Assembly (NCBI GenBank): GCA_026128865.1
Contig: JAHCJE010000004.1
Span: forward strand, 1 to 64,000
DNA: 64,000 nt
DNA from: Phycisphaeraceae bacterium
Lineage (GTDB): Bacteria; Planctomycetota; Phycisphaerae; Phycisphaerales; UBA1924
Direction of reading: 5' to 3'
The notes below the pieces were generated by a model. That model saw nothing but the letters and a program-made list of their open reading frames with translations. It was not told the DNA's origin and did no database searches. Positions 7,602-15,792 of the stretch are shown piece after piece (positions within the stretch are counted from its first letter, which is position 1; the number at the start of each line of letters is the position of its first letter). Both the position numbers and the translations under genes were made by a program.

Positions 7602-10505
7602 GTGAAGACGCTGTACGTCATCGACGGATATGCCCAGTTCTTCCGCGCGTACCACGCGATCCGCACGCCCATGAGCAGCCCGGTTACGGGCGAGCCGACC
7701 AACCTCACCTTCGGCTTTGTCGGCATGCTCCTGAAACTGCTGCGAGGCGAGGGCGCGGTCGGGGGCACGCCGGACTACGTCGCCGTCGCGCTGGACGTCT
7801 CCGGCGACCGCGGCACGTTCCGCAGCGGCCTCTACCCCGAGTACAAGGCGACGCGGCCGCCCCCCCCCGAGGACCTGCCCCTGCAGGTCGATCGCTGCCT
7901 GGCCATCCTGCGCGAGATCGGCGTGCCCATCGTCGGCGCGGAAGGGTTCGAGGCCGACGACGTGATCGCCACGATCGTGGACCGCCTGCGGGACGAACGG
8001 CCGGATCTGCGCGTGCGGATCGTCAGCAAGGACAAGGACCTCAAGCAACTGCTCCGCGACAACGTGGTCGAGTTGTACGACGTCCACCACGACGCCGTCA
8101 TCGACGAGGCGAAACTGCGCGAGGAGACCGGTCTGACGCCCGGGCAGGTCGTCGACATGCTCGCGCTCATGGGCGACACCGTCGACAACGTGCCCGGCGT
8201 CGAGGGCGTGGGGCCGAAGACCGCGGCCCAACTCATCGCCGAGTACGGCTCGCTGGACACGCTGCTCGCCCGGGCGGGCGAGGTGAAGGGCAAGCGGGGC
8301 GAGAAACTCCGCGAGGCTGCCCCTCGGCTGGGGCTGTCGAAGCAGTTGGTCACGCTACGCCACGACGCCCCGGCCGCGCTGGACCTCGAAGACGCGGACG
8401 TGCGGCGGCTGCGCCTGGAACGCCTGCTGCCGATCCTCAAGGAACTCGGCTTCAACCGCTATCAGGACGAGGTGCGCGAACTGCTGGCCGGCCCCGGGGC
8501 GCGCAAGCCGGACGAGCCGGGGAAGGGCGCGAAGTCGGGCCTGTTCGCGGACTCGTTCTTCGCGCAGCCGTCGGACGCCCCGACGCGCACCAGGGCCGAG
8601 GGCGACTACCGCTGCGTGCGCACACGCGCGGAACTGGACGCGCTGGTGGAGGAGTTGCGGCGTGCCCCGGCCGTCTCGGTGGACACGGAGACGACGTCCG
8701 TCAGCCCGATGCGCGCTTCGTTGTGCGGGCTGAGTTTCGCTGTCGGGCCGGGCGCGGGGTGGTACGTCCCCGTGCGCTCGCCCGAGCGGGCGACGCACCT
8801 CGACGAGCGGACGGTGCTCGACGCCCTGCGGCCGGTGCTCGAAGACCCCGACAGGCCGAAACTGGGCCACAACCTGAAGTACGACATGCTCGTGCTGCGC
8901 CGCCACGGCGTGGAACTGCGGGGACTTTCTCGCGCGGGTGAGGGCGCGGAGGACTTCCCGTCCTGCGACTCGATGGTCGCGAGTTACCTGATCGACTCGT
9001 CGCGTTCGAGCCACGGGCTGGATGCGCTCGCCCTCGCGCTCCTCGGGCGGTCGAACATCGCGATCAAGGAACTGATCGGCACGGGCAAGGCGCAGCGCAC
9101 GTTCGACACGGTGCCGCTGGAGCAGGCGACGCCGTACGCCGCGGAGGACGCTGACGTCGCGCTGCAACTGGCCCGCTCGATGGCGCCGAAACTGCGGGCG
9201 ATGGGGCTGATGCCGCTCTTCGCGGGCCTGGAGATGCCGCTGGTCGAGGCGCTCGCCGAACTCGAGTGGAACGGCATCCTGGTGGACCCCGACGAACTCG
9301 ACCGCCAGCGCTCGCGGCTGGAATCTCAAATCTCAGATCTGAAATCAAAGATCTCCGACGCCGCCTTCGACGCCCTGGGCCGGACCTTCGACCCCGACTC
9401 CCCGAAGCAACTCGCAGCGGTGCTCTTCAACCGCAAGGATGCCCCCGAGCCGGGCCTCGGCCTGCGCGCGACCAAGCGCGGCAAGACCGGCCCGAGCACC
9501 GACGCGGAAGTGCTCGAGAAACTCGCCGAGGACCCAGGTGTCGAATCGCCCATCCCGCGCCTCGTGCTCGACTACCGCCAACTCACGAAACTCGTCAACA
9601 CGTACCTCGTCAGTCTGCGCGACGAGATCAACCCCGAGACGAAGCGCATCCACGCCAGTTTCAACCAGACCGTCGCGGCCACCGGGCGGCTCAGTTCCAG
9701 CGACCCGAACCTCCAGAACATCCCCATCCGCACCGACATCGGCCGCGAGATCCGCAGGGCGTTCGTCGCGCCGCCCGGCCGTGTGCTCATCACCGCCGAC
9801 TACTCGCAGATCGAACTGCGGCTGCTCGCGCACCTGTCGCGCGACCCCGCCCTCATCGCGGCGTTCCGCGAGGGGCAGGACATCCACGCGGCCGTCGCGG
9901 CGCAGATCCACGGCGTGCCGGTGGAGAAGGTGACGCGCGAGCAGCGCAACGGCGCGAAGATGGTGAACTTCGGCATCGTCTACGGCATCACGCCCTACGG
10001 CCTGGCCCGCCGCCTCGGCGTCTCGAACGCCGAAGCGACCGAGATCATCGACGGCTACAAGCGCCGCTTCGCCGGCATCACGACCTTCCTGCAGGAATGC
10101 GTCGATCAGGCCACGCGACGCGGCTACGTCGAGACCATGATGAAGCGCCGCCGCCCGATCCCGGACATCGAGTCCACCAACCCGCAGCGGCGCGCCCTCG
10201 CCGAGCGCACGGCGATCAACAGCGTGGTGCAGGGGTCCGCCGCCGACCTCATCAAGATCGCCATGGTGGACCTGCACCGGAGACTCAGCCCCCACGCGGC
10301 CCACCACCGCGCGGGCAGGCCGCCCGAGATCGACGGCGTGCTCATGCTCCTCCAGATCCACGACGAACTGGTCTTCGAAGCGCCGGAAGAACGCGCCGAG
10401 GAGGCGCGGCGGCTGATCGTCGACCGCATGGAGCGCGCGATGACGCTCGACGTGCCGCTGGTGGCGGACTCGGCCGTGAGCCGGGACTGGCACGAGGCGA
10501 AGTGA
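7602..10505 (+). CDS. polA: DNA polymerase I
   Basis: A 967-residue three-domain enzyme. The 5'-3' exonuclease occupies about residues 1-290 (VSKDKDLKQLL, MGDTVDNVPGVEGVGPKTA). The 3'-5' proofreading domain looks active: DTETTS, NLKYD and the EDADV aspartate are present. The polymerase domain has motif A (ADYSQIELRLLAHLSRD), motif B (RNGAKMVNFGIVYGITPYG) and motif C (QIHDELVFE). It fills Okazaki gaps and repair patches. The GTG at 7602, giving VKTLYVIDGYAQFFR, is the family start; the open frame further back is not conserved. Oddities are an AT-rich repeat that encodes part of the thumb (see 9322-9354) and a short extra segment before motif C. Confidence 0.96.
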   Translation: MKTLYVIDGYAQFFRAYHAIRTPMSSPVTGEPTNLTFGFVGMLLKLLRGEGAVGGTPDYVAVALDVSGDRGTFRSGLYPEYKATRPPPPEDLPLQVDRCLAILREIGVPIVGAEGFEADDVIATIVDRLRDERPDLRVRIVSKDKDLKQLLRDNVVELYDVHHDAVIDEAKLREETGLTPGQVVDMLALMGDTVDNVPGVEGVGPKTAAQLIAEYGSLDTLLARAGEVKGKRGEKLREAAPRLGLSKQLVTLRHDAPAALDLEDADVRRLRLERLLPILKELGFNRYQDEVRELLAGPGARKPDEPGKGAKSGLFADSFFAQPSDAPTRTRAEGDYRCVRTRAELDALVEELRRAPAVSVDTETTSVSPMRASLCGLSFAVGPGAGWYVPVRSPERATHLDERTVLDALRPVLEDPDRPKLGHNLKYDMLVLRRHGVELRGLSRAGEGAEDFPSCDSMVASYLIDSSRSSHGLDALALALLGRSNIAIKELIGTGKAQRTFDTVPLEQATPYAAEDADVALQLARSMAPKLRAMGLMPLFAGLEMPLVEALAELEWNGILVDPDELDRQRSRLESQISDLKSKISDAAFDALGRTFDPDSPKQLAAVLFNRKDAPEPGLGLRATKRGKTGPSTDAEVLEKLAEDPGVESPIPRLVLDYRQLTKLVNTYLVSLRDEINPETKRIHASFNQTVAATGRLSSSDPNLQNIPIRTDIGREIRRAFVAPPGRVLITADYSQIELRLLAHLSRDPALIAAFREGQDIHAAVAAQIHGVPVEKVTREQRNGAKMVNFGIVYGITPYGLARRLGVSNAEATEIIDGYKRRFAGITTFLQECVDQATRRGYVETMMKRRRPIPDIESTNPQRRALAERTAINSVVQGSAADLIKIAMVDLHRRLSPHAAHHRAGRPPEIDGVLMLLQIHDELVFEAPEERAEEARRLIVDRMERAMTLDVPLVADSAVSRDWHEAK
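9322..9354 (+). repeat. AT-rich repeat segment embedded in polA
   Basis: About 33 bp of roughly one-third GC inside a gene of about 70% GC. It is built from the words AATCTCAAATCTCAGATC and TGAAATCAAAGATC and contains the palindrome CAGATCTG at 9334-9341. In frame it reads SQISDLKSKISD. From memory, similar IS(D/N)L(R/K)S repeats occur in many planctomycete and verrucomicrobial genomes; that is not tested here. Confidence 0.55.
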
Positions 10506-10595
10506 GCCTCGCTCCCCGATGAAGGCCGAACGCGGAGGCCGCGGAGTCGGCGCTGAGAGCGCGAAGGAGATCGGGATTGGGAGTCGTGCCGGCGA

Positions 10596-11378
10596 TCAAG
10601 CGCCGCGTTGGAGCCGAAGCAGAATCTCAGAGGCCGAATCCGGCATCGCCCGCCTGTCCCAAGGGCCAAGCATCGACGCGCACAGTGTGCGCCATTCGGT
10701 GGCGAACATGGATACGGTGAGATCAAGCGGCCAGTTGATGTTGCCGATCTCGAGTTTGTCGATGGCCTCAAGAATCTCCCGATCTGCTACTTCAAGAACT
10801 CGCTTGCATTGTGCGTCAAGTGCATCGCGGTACCGCTGCCCGGGTTGAGCGCGAAACAGCGCGGCGTGCAGGCAGGCCGCCGCCAACTCGTGGTACACCG
10901 TCGGGCCGGGTTCATTCCTGGCTTCGGCGTGCCATCGCAGAAAGGCGATGGCTGAAGCGCATGCCTCTGGTCCAGCGCGCATCGCTGAGGATGCGAGAGC
11001 GTAGATCGTCTCGTCCCCTGCGGTAGTCACGTTGTCATCTGCGGGGTCGGCGACCCATGTCAGGATAGCCCATGCGGCAAAGCACTGCCACGGCGCGAAG
11101 TCATCCCACCATCTGGCGAGTTCGAGAACCTCGCGGGGCCAACTGCTGCCTGCTTCGCGCGTCCTGCCGCTCATGACTTCTGACGGAGGCATGATGCCCG
11201 TATCACGGATCGCCCTGCACACCTTCTCGCTGTACGGCCCGCCTTCAAGACCGAGCGCTGTCTTGGCGAAAAGCACCTCATCGCTCAGACAGGATCGCAG
11301 GACCAGCCGAAGCCCGTCCCTGCTCGGCTGCGCAGCGATGCGGAGCAGCGTGTCAGGACTTGTTTCGGGATGCGACAT
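10596..11378 (-). CDS. Hypothetical protein, family not recognised
   Basis: A 260-residue soluble protein with no signal peptide or membrane helix. It is Trp- and Ala-rich with many likely helices (LELARWWDDFAPWQCFAAWAIL). The composition is that of a real protein, unlike the antisense frames. The frame is open upstream to 11519, but the ATG at 11378 follows GGGAGG at a workable distance and avoids overlap with the arsR promoter. The segment ALGLEGGPYSEKVCRAIRDT is conserved-looking. Function cannot be stated. It is transcribed away from arsR and shares the 164-bp spacer, so metalloid-linked control is possible but unsupported. Confidence 0.7.
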   Translation of the reverse strand: MSHPETSPDTLLRIAAQPSRDGLRLVLRSCLSDEVLFAKTALGLEGGPYSEKVCRAIRDTGIMPPSEVMSGRTREAGSSWPREVLELARWWDDFAPWQCFAAWAILTWVADPADDNVTTAGDETIYALASSAMRAGPEACASAIAFLRWHAEARNEPGPTVYHELAAACLHAALFRAQPGQRYRDALDAQCKRVLEVADREILEAIDKLEIGNINWPLDLTVSMFATEWRTLCASMLGPWDRRAMPDSASEILLRLQRGA

Positions 11379-11484
11379 CTCGCCGCCGAGCCTCCCAGAC
11401 ATTTTCTCGTGCCCTGGACCACCGCGATCCACCGCCATCCAACAGCCTATCCGGCAGCCAGCAGACGAAACCGCGTCCCTGCCC

Positions 11485-11512
11485 TTGACCCGCCCCGCCC
11501 GCGGGGTATAAT
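11485..11512 (+). promoter_or_regulatory. Sigma-70-type promoter of the ars operon
   Basis: The -35 box TTGACC at 11485-11490 and a perfect -10 box TATAAT at 11507-11512 are separated by 16 bp. Transcription should start at about 11519-11520, inside the palindrome that overlaps the end of the -10 box. Confidence 0.8.
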
Positions 11513-11527
11513 TCGTCAATTGACGAA
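11512..11527. promoter_or_regulatory. Palindromic operator, probable ArsR binding site
   Basis: TTCGTCAATTGACGAA is a perfect 16-bp palindrome. It starts at the last base of the -10 box and covers the expected transcription start, so bound ArsR would block RNA polymerase. It lies 15 bp upstream of the arsR start codon, which has GGAG at 11533-11536. Confidence 0.75.
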
Positions 11528-11542
11528 ATGACGGAGTGACCC

Positions 11543-11974
11543 GTGCCCGCCGAACTCCTCAAAGCCCTGGGCGACGAAACCCGGCTCCGGCTGGCCCTGG
11601 CCTGCCGCGGCCGGGAACTGTGCGTCTGCCAGTTGCTCGCCCTGGTGCGGCTGGCCCCATCGACCGTCTCCCAGCACCTGAAGTTGCTCGCCCACGCGGG
11701 CGTGCTGGCGAGCCGCAAGGAGGGCCGGTGGATGCACTACCGGGTGGCGGAGCCGCCCGAGCCGGAGGCGGCGATCGTGCGTGCCGCGCTGGACGCGTTC
11801 GCCCGCACGCCGAAGGGGCGCGAGGACGCGCGGTCGCTCCGTGAGATTCTGCGGCTGGACCTGGAGGCGCTATGTCTGATCCTGCGCGAAGGCGGGTGCT
11901 GTTCGTCTGCACCGGGAACTCCTGCCGCAGCCAAATGGCCGAGGGCTGGGCGCGCTCGCTCCACGCGGGCGTGA
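11543..11974 (+). CDS. arsR: ArsR-family arsenite-responsive repressor
   Basis: A 143-residue winged-helix regulator with GTG start and GGAG 6 nt upstream. The helix-turn-helix STVSQHLKLLAHAGVL lies at about residues 40-55 and the wing RKEGRWMHYR at 58-67. The sequence ELCVCQL at residues 25-31 holds Cys27 and Cys29 in the alpha-3 helix, the As(III)/Sb(III) site type of E. coli ArsR. It should repress its own operon through the palindrome at 11512-11527 and release it when arsenite binds. The last 34 codons run out of frame through the start of arsC and add Cys111, Cys119 and Cys120; this tail is unusual for the family. Confidence 0.9.
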   Translation: MPAELLKALGDETRLRLALACRGRELCVCQLLALVRLAPSTVSQHLKLLAHAGVLASRKEGRWMHYRVAEPPEPEAAIVRAALDAFARTPKGREDARSLREILRLDLEALCLILREGGCCSSAPGTPAAAKWPRAGRARSTRA

Positions 11975-12312
11975 TCGAGGCGCAGTCCGCCGGGACGCGT
12001 CCGAAGGAGATCGACCCGATGGCGGTGCGCGTGATGCGAGAGGCGGGCGTGGACATCGCGGGCCACGGCTCGACGCGGCTGGCGGACCTCACCGGCGAGC
12101 GGTTCGATCTCGCGGTGACCGTCTGCGACGACGCCCGCGAGGCCTGCCCGGTCGTCCCCGGCGCGGCGAGGACCGTGCACGCGCCGTTCGACGACCCGCC
12201 CCGTCTGGCGGCCGAGGCGCGGACCGAGGAGGAGGCGCTCGGGCATTACCGGCGAGTTCGCGACAAGATCCGGCGGTTCGTGGAAGAGCTGCCGGGGTTG
12301 TTCGAGGGTTGA
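11872..12312 (+). CDS. arsC: Thioredoxin-coupled arsenate reductase
   Basis: A 146-residue protein of the low-molecular-weight tyrosine phosphatase fold that reduces As(V) to As(III) in the cytoplasm. The phosphatase loop CTGNSCR begins at Cys13. Cys85 and Cys92 (VCDDAREACP) complete the triple-cysteine relay. The spacings of 72 and 7 residues equal those of the S. aureus-type enzyme, in which thioredoxin recycles the final disulfide. The gene starts inside arsR in another frame, an overlap of 103 bp, so translational coupling is likely. The As(III) produced would be the substrate of arsM downstream. Confidence 0.93.
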   Translation: MSDPARRRVLFVCTGNSCRSQMAEGWARSLHAGVIEAQSAGTRPKEIDPMAVRVMREAGVDIAGHGSTRLADLTGERFDLAVTVCDDAREACPVVPGAARTVHAPFDDPPRLAAEARTEEEALGHYRRVRDKIRRFVEELPGLFEG

Positions 12313-12364
12313 TGGAATCGCACGGCTCGGTGAGCCGCGGAGCAAGCGACGAAAGGAAGCGACG

Positions 12365-13213
12365 ATGACACGGACACAGGGATCGACGGACGTGCGGGAC
12401 GTGGTGCGCGAGGGCTACGGCGCCATCGCCGAGAGCGGCGGCGGATGCTGCGGCGGCGGCCGGAGCGTCGGCGGCTGCTGCGGGCCGGCGACCGACGCGG
12501 CGACGATCGCCGAGCGCATCGGCTACTCGGCGGAGGAGGTGGCCGCGCTGCCGAAGGGGGCGAACATGGGCCTCTCCTGCGGCAACCCGGGGGCGATCGC
12601 CGGGCTCCGGCCCGGCGAGGTCGTCCTCGACCTCGGCTCGGGGGGGGGCTTCGACGTCTTCCTCTGCGGGCCGAAGGTCGGCGCTGCCGGACGCGTCATC
12701 GGCGTGGACATGACCCCGGCGATGCTGTCGAAAGCGCGGAAGAACCTGGAGCACTACCGCCGGACCACCGGCCTCGACAACGTCGAGTTCCGCCTGGGCG
12801 AGATCGAAAGCCTGCCGGTGGCGGACGCGAGCGTGGACGTCGTGACCTCGAACTGCGTGCTGAACCTCTCGCCCGACAAGCCCCGCGTCTGGCGCGAGAT
12901 CGCCCGCGTGCTCAGGCCCGGCGGGCGCGTGGCCGTGTCGGACCTTGCCCTGCTGCGCCCGCTCCCCGAGAGCGTGGTGGCGATGGTCGAGGCGCTCATC
13001 GGCTGCGTGTCCGGGGCTGCCCTCGTAAGCGACGTCGAGCGCATGGCCCGCGAGGCCGGCCTGAAGGACGTTCGCGTCACGCCCAAGCCCGGTTACGTCG
13101 CCGCCCTCACCGGCTTCAAGGATCCGCTCTACGCGAAGATCGCCGAGTCGCTGCCGCCGGGGACGACCGTCGCCGACTTCGTCACGAGCGTGGATATCGA
13201 GGCGAGGAAGTGA
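12365..13213 (+). CDS. arsM: Arsenite S-adenosylmethionine methyltransferase
   Basis: A 282-residue class I methyltransferase that turns arsenite into methylated arsenicals. The SAM-binding motif [11 protein letters not shown] lies at about residues 87-97. Three cysteines required for As(III) binding in the family appear as Cys72 (LSCGNP), Cys164 ([10 protein letters not shown]) and Cys214 (IGCVSG). The N-terminal [12 protein letters not shown] at 28-39 is also common in ArsM. The ATG follows GAAAGGAAG. It is the third gene of arsR-arsC-arsM, 52 bp after arsC. No arsenite efflux gene (acr3, arsB) follows, so detoxification here appears to be reduce-and-methylate. Confidence 0.94.
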   Translation: MTRTQGSTDVRDVVREGYGAIAESGGGCCGGGRSVGGCCGPATDAATIAERIGYSAEEVAALPKGANMGLSCGNPGAIAGLRPGEVVLDLGSGGGFDVFLCGPKVGAAGRVIGVDMTPAMLSKARKNLEHYRRTTGLDNVEFRLGEIESLPVADASVDVVTSNCVLNLSPDKPRVWREIARVLRPGGRVAVSDLALLRPLPESVVAMVEALIGCVSGAALVSDVERMAREAGLKDVRVTPKPGYVAALTGFKDPLYAKIAESLPPGTTVADFVTSVDIEARK

Positions 13214-13247
13214 CGCTTCTCGATACACACCACGGAGCGGAGAACTT

Positions 13248-13333
13248 GCCACAGATGGACACGGATGAACACGGATGGAGAGCCGGACTCCGGTGATCTG
13301 AACGATCCGTGTGCATCCGTGTTCATCTGTGGC
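13248..13333. repeat. Long inverted repeat (29-bp arms)
   Basis: The left arm 13248-13276 starts GCCACAGATGGACACGGA. The right arm 13305-13333 ends TCCGTGTTCATCTGTGGC. They are complementary at 27 of 29 positions around a 28-bp loop. The arms are built from the words ACAGATG and ACACGGATG. It lies between arsM and the convergent prmC and covers the prmC stop codon, so it may act as a two-way terminator. From memory, similar elements occur in other planctomycetes and verrucomicrobia. Confidence 0.85.
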
Positions 13334-14261
13334 CGATTCCGCTTCGCGCGATGACGACTCGCGGGCGCCCTTCGAAATCGTCAACGACGCGAGCCTCCTC
13401 CAGTTCCGGCACGCCGCGCGCAATCGCCAGCGCGGCTTCCGCCCGCGATTCCGCGATCTCGACGGCGATCAGCCCGCCCGGCCGCAGGTGTGCCCCCCCC
13501 CGCTCGAGGATCGGCCGCACGAACCGCAGCCCGTCCTCGCCGCCGCGCAGGGCGATCTCCGGCTCGTAGTCCTTCACGTTCGCCGGCACCTCCCCCCACT
13601 CATCGTCCGGGATGTACGGCGGGTTCGCCACGAGGTAGTGCGCCCGCCCCTTCGTGCGCGCGACGGGGTGCTCCGCCAGCGGCGCGAACAGGTCGCCGAC
13701 AAGGAAGTCGATGCGGTCCGCCACGCCGTGGCGCACAGCGTTCTCGCGCGCAACTGCGACCGCCTCGCCCGACACGTCCGTCGCCACCACCCGCGCGAGC
13801 GGAAGGCGCAGCGCGAGCGCGACCGCCACGCACCCCGAACCCGTGCACAGGTCGATGACGAGCGTCCCATCGCCCTCCGCGCCGCCGAAGCCGGGCGTGG
13901 CGCGGGCGTGCTGCAGCACGTGCTCGACGATCGTCTCCGTCGCCGGGCGTGGCACGAGCACGCGCCGATCCACCCTGAACGGCAGGCCGAAGAACCACGC
14001 CTCGCCGGTGAGGTACTGCACCGGCTCGTGCCGCAGCGCCCGGGCAACGAGGTCGCGCAGCGTATGCCGCTCCAATGGCGAGGCGGGCCGATCCGGGTCG
14101 GTGTAAAGCCGAAGCCGGTCGCACCCGATCACGTGCAGCACCAGCATCTCGGCGCACAAACGCGGCGACTCGATCCCCGCCTTCGTGAAGGCGTCGCCCA
14201 TCCACGCGAGGAGCCGCCGTGTGGTCCATACCTCGGCGAGATGGTTCGATGCTCCGGTCAC
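13323..14261 (-). CDS. prmC: Peptide chain release factor N5-glutamine methyltransferase
   Basis: A 312-residue enzyme that methylates the Gln of the GGQ motif in release factors. The N-terminal helical domain contains AGIESPRLCAEMLVLHVIGC and HEPVQYLTGEAWFFG. The SAM motif VIDLCTGSGCVAVALAL and the catalytic NPPYIPDDEW follow. The GTG start at 14261 gives the usual N-terminal length; TAGGCT sits 5 nt upstream and no Shine-Dalgarno is seen. The last three codons and the stop (GHR, TGA) lie within the right arm of the inverted repeat at 13248-13333, so the element has supplied the C-terminal end. It is transcribed in the same direction as the sugar-isomerase gene 50 bp upstream. Confidence 0.94.
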   Translation of the reverse strand: MTGASNHLAEVWTTRRLLAWMGDAFTKAGIESPRLCAEMLVLHVIGCDRLRLYTDPDRPASPLERHTLRDLVARALRHEPVQYLTGEAWFFGLPFRVDRRVLVPRPATETIVEHVLQHARATPGFGGAEGDGTLVIDLCTGSGCVAVALALRLPLARVVATDVSGEAVAVARENAVRHGVADRIDFLVGDLFAPLAEHPVARTKGRAHYLVANPPYIPDDEWGEVPANVKDYEPEIALRGGEDGLRFVRPILERGGAHLRPGGLIAVEIAESRAEAALAIARGVPELEEARVVDDFEGRPRVVIARSGIGHR

Positions 14262-14311
14262 GGGCAAGCCTAGCGACCGAACCCACTCAGAAACGGCGAT
14301 CCGCCGTCCGA

Positions 14312-15289
14312 CTACCCGGCCTGCATCTCGTCGCGAACGCGGATGAGCAGGTCGCGCGTGGCGACGATGCCCGCCGGCTCGGGCAGGCGCGTGCCCTCGT
14401 ACTCGACGCCGATGTACCCGTCGTACCCCGCGTCCACGACGATCCGCAACATGCGGCGGTAGTCGGTGCCGGTCTCGTTGCCCTGCTCGTCGAAGTCGTT
14501 GCTCTTGGCGCTCACGGCCTTGGCGAAGGGCATCATCTCGGCCACGCCCTTGTAGCGGTCGTACTGCTCGTCGCGGCTGATGTTGAAGTTGCCGAAGTCC
14601 GGCAGCGTGCCGCAGTTCGGATGGTCCACCAGGCGGATGACGCCCGCGAGCCACTCGCCGTTGGAGGAGAGGCCGCCGTGGTTCTCGACGATCACGTTCA
14701 GGCCGCGCTGCGCGCCGAGTTCGGTCAGTTTGCGCAGGCCGTCCGCGGCCAGTCGCTGCTGCTCCTCGTACGTCCCCTGGCTGGCGGCGTTCACGCGGAT
14801 CGAGTGGCACCCGAGGAACGCGGCCGCCTCCATCCACGGGACGTGGTTGCGGACGGCCTCGGTGCGCTTGCTGGTGTCCGGGTGCCCGACCTCGCCCAGC
14901 CGGTCGCACATGATGAGCAGGCTGCGCACGCCCGCGTCGTCGGCGCGGCGTTTCATCTCGGCCAGGTAGTCCGCGTCGCGCGCGCGATCGAAGAAGAACG
15001 TGTTGACGTACTCGACCGCGTCCAGCCCGAACTCCTCGCGGGTGCGCCGGGCGAAGTCGAGGTTGTCCATCTGCTTGGCGAAGAGCGTGCGGTGCAGCGA
15101 CCACTGCGCGAGCGAGATGCTGAAGAGTTGCTTCGGTGCCACGGGTCGCTCCTCCTGCGCCGCGGGCTGCTCCGGCGGCGCGGCGGCCTGCTGCCGGTCG
15201 CTCCGGCGCGCGCACGCGGACAGCGCGCTCCCCGCGACGGCCGCGGTGCACGCGGCCAGAAACCGGCGACGCTCGATGCTCTGACTCAT
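14312..15289 (-). CDS. TAT-exported sugar phosphate isomerase/epimerase-like TIM-barrel protein
   Basis: A 325-residue protein with a twin-arginine signal at the N-terminus ([16 protein letters not shown]) followed by SACARR, where a cysteine could also serve as a lipobox. The mature part is an AP-endonuclease-2-type TIM barrel: QWSLHRTL, then VIVENHGG (metal-site Glu/His), DFGNFNI and the C-terminal VEYEG glutamate. This family contains sugar isomerases, epimerases and inosose-type enzymes; many planctomycetes carry exported paralogues of unknown substrate. GAGGAGG lies 5 nt upstream of the ATG at 15289. The open frame further back is ruled out by that site and the signal peptide. Confidence 0.87.
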   Translation of the reverse strand: MSQSIERRRFLAACTAAVAGSALSACARRSDRQQAAAPPEQPAAQEERPVAPKQLFSISLAQWSLHRTLFAKQMDNLDFARRTREEFGLDAVEYVNTFFFDRARDADYLAEMKRRADDAGVRSLLIMCDRLGEVGHPDTSKRTEAVRNHVPWMEAAAFLGCHSIRVNAASQGTYEEQQRLAADGLRKLTELGAQRGLNVIVENHGGLSSNGEWLAGVIRLVDHPNCGTLPDFGNFNISRDEQYDRYKGVAEMMPFAKAVSAKSNDFDEQGNETGTDYRRMLRIVVDAGYDGYIGVEYEGTRLPEPAGIVATRDLLIRVRDEMQAG

Positions 15290-15327
15290 GCCGCCTCCTC
15301 GGGTCGGACGCCAGCATACACGCCGCG

Positions 15328-15792
15328 TCAGCCCACGCCGTCCCCGGCAAGCCACGCCGGCAGGGCCGCGGGCCGTCCGTCGCGGTCGATGCACGCCAGG
15401 GTCGTCGAGGCCGTCGCCAGCAGTTCGCCCGGCGCGTGCGCCGTGCCGTCGGTGCGCTCCAGTAGACGCAACTCGTACTCGTGCTCGATCTTCACCCGGC
15501 TCAACCCCACGACACGCGTCGTCAGTTCGAGCAGGTCGTCGTACCGCGCCGGCCGCTTGTAGCGCGCGTCCAGCCGCACGATCGCCAGCAGCACGCCCGC
15601 CCGCTCCAGCGCGGCGTACGAAAGCCCGCTCGCCCGCAGCAGTTCCGTCCGCCCCATCTCGAACCACGGCACGTACGCGGCGTGGTGGGCCACACCCATC
15701 GGGTCGCACTCGCAGTAGCGCACGCGAACGGCGATCGTGCCCAGGGTCGGCACGGGACGGTCGGGCGACGGCGCGGGCGATCGGCGGGACAC
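15328..15792 (-). CDS. YbgC-like hotdog-fold acyl-CoA thioesterase
   Basis: A 154-residue protein of the 4-hydroxybenzoyl-CoA thioesterase / YbgC family. [23 protein letters not shown] at about residues 24-46 contains the catalytic Asp-Pro-x-Gly-x-x-x-His arrangement. [19 protein letters not shown] follows as the second conserved strand region. It hydrolyses acyl-CoA thioesters in the cytoplasm; the substrate is not deducible. The GTG at 15792 is chosen because TAGAGT stands 5 nt upstream and it gives the family length. The open frame beyond that is arginine/proline-rich. It is 38 bp upstream of the exported isomerase gene and may be cotranscribed. Confidence 0.85.
   Translation of the reverse strand: MSRRSPAPSPDRPVPTLGTIAVRVRYCECDPMGVAHHAAYVPWFEMGRTELLRASGLSYAALERAGVLLAIVRLDARYKRPARYDDLLELTTRVVGLSRVKIEHEYELRLLERTDGTAHAPGELLATASTTLACIDRDGRPAALPAWLAGDGVG

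Noticed and set aside
13248-13333. Insertion sequence remnant with a transposase
   Set aside because: Only about 86 bp, no coding capacity and no target duplication seen; treated as an inverted repeat element.
13323-15350. A 675-codon minus-strand frame as one fusion protein
   Set aside because: Only the part from 14261 matches PrmC; the upstream part is an arginine-rich shadow of the sugar isomerase gene.
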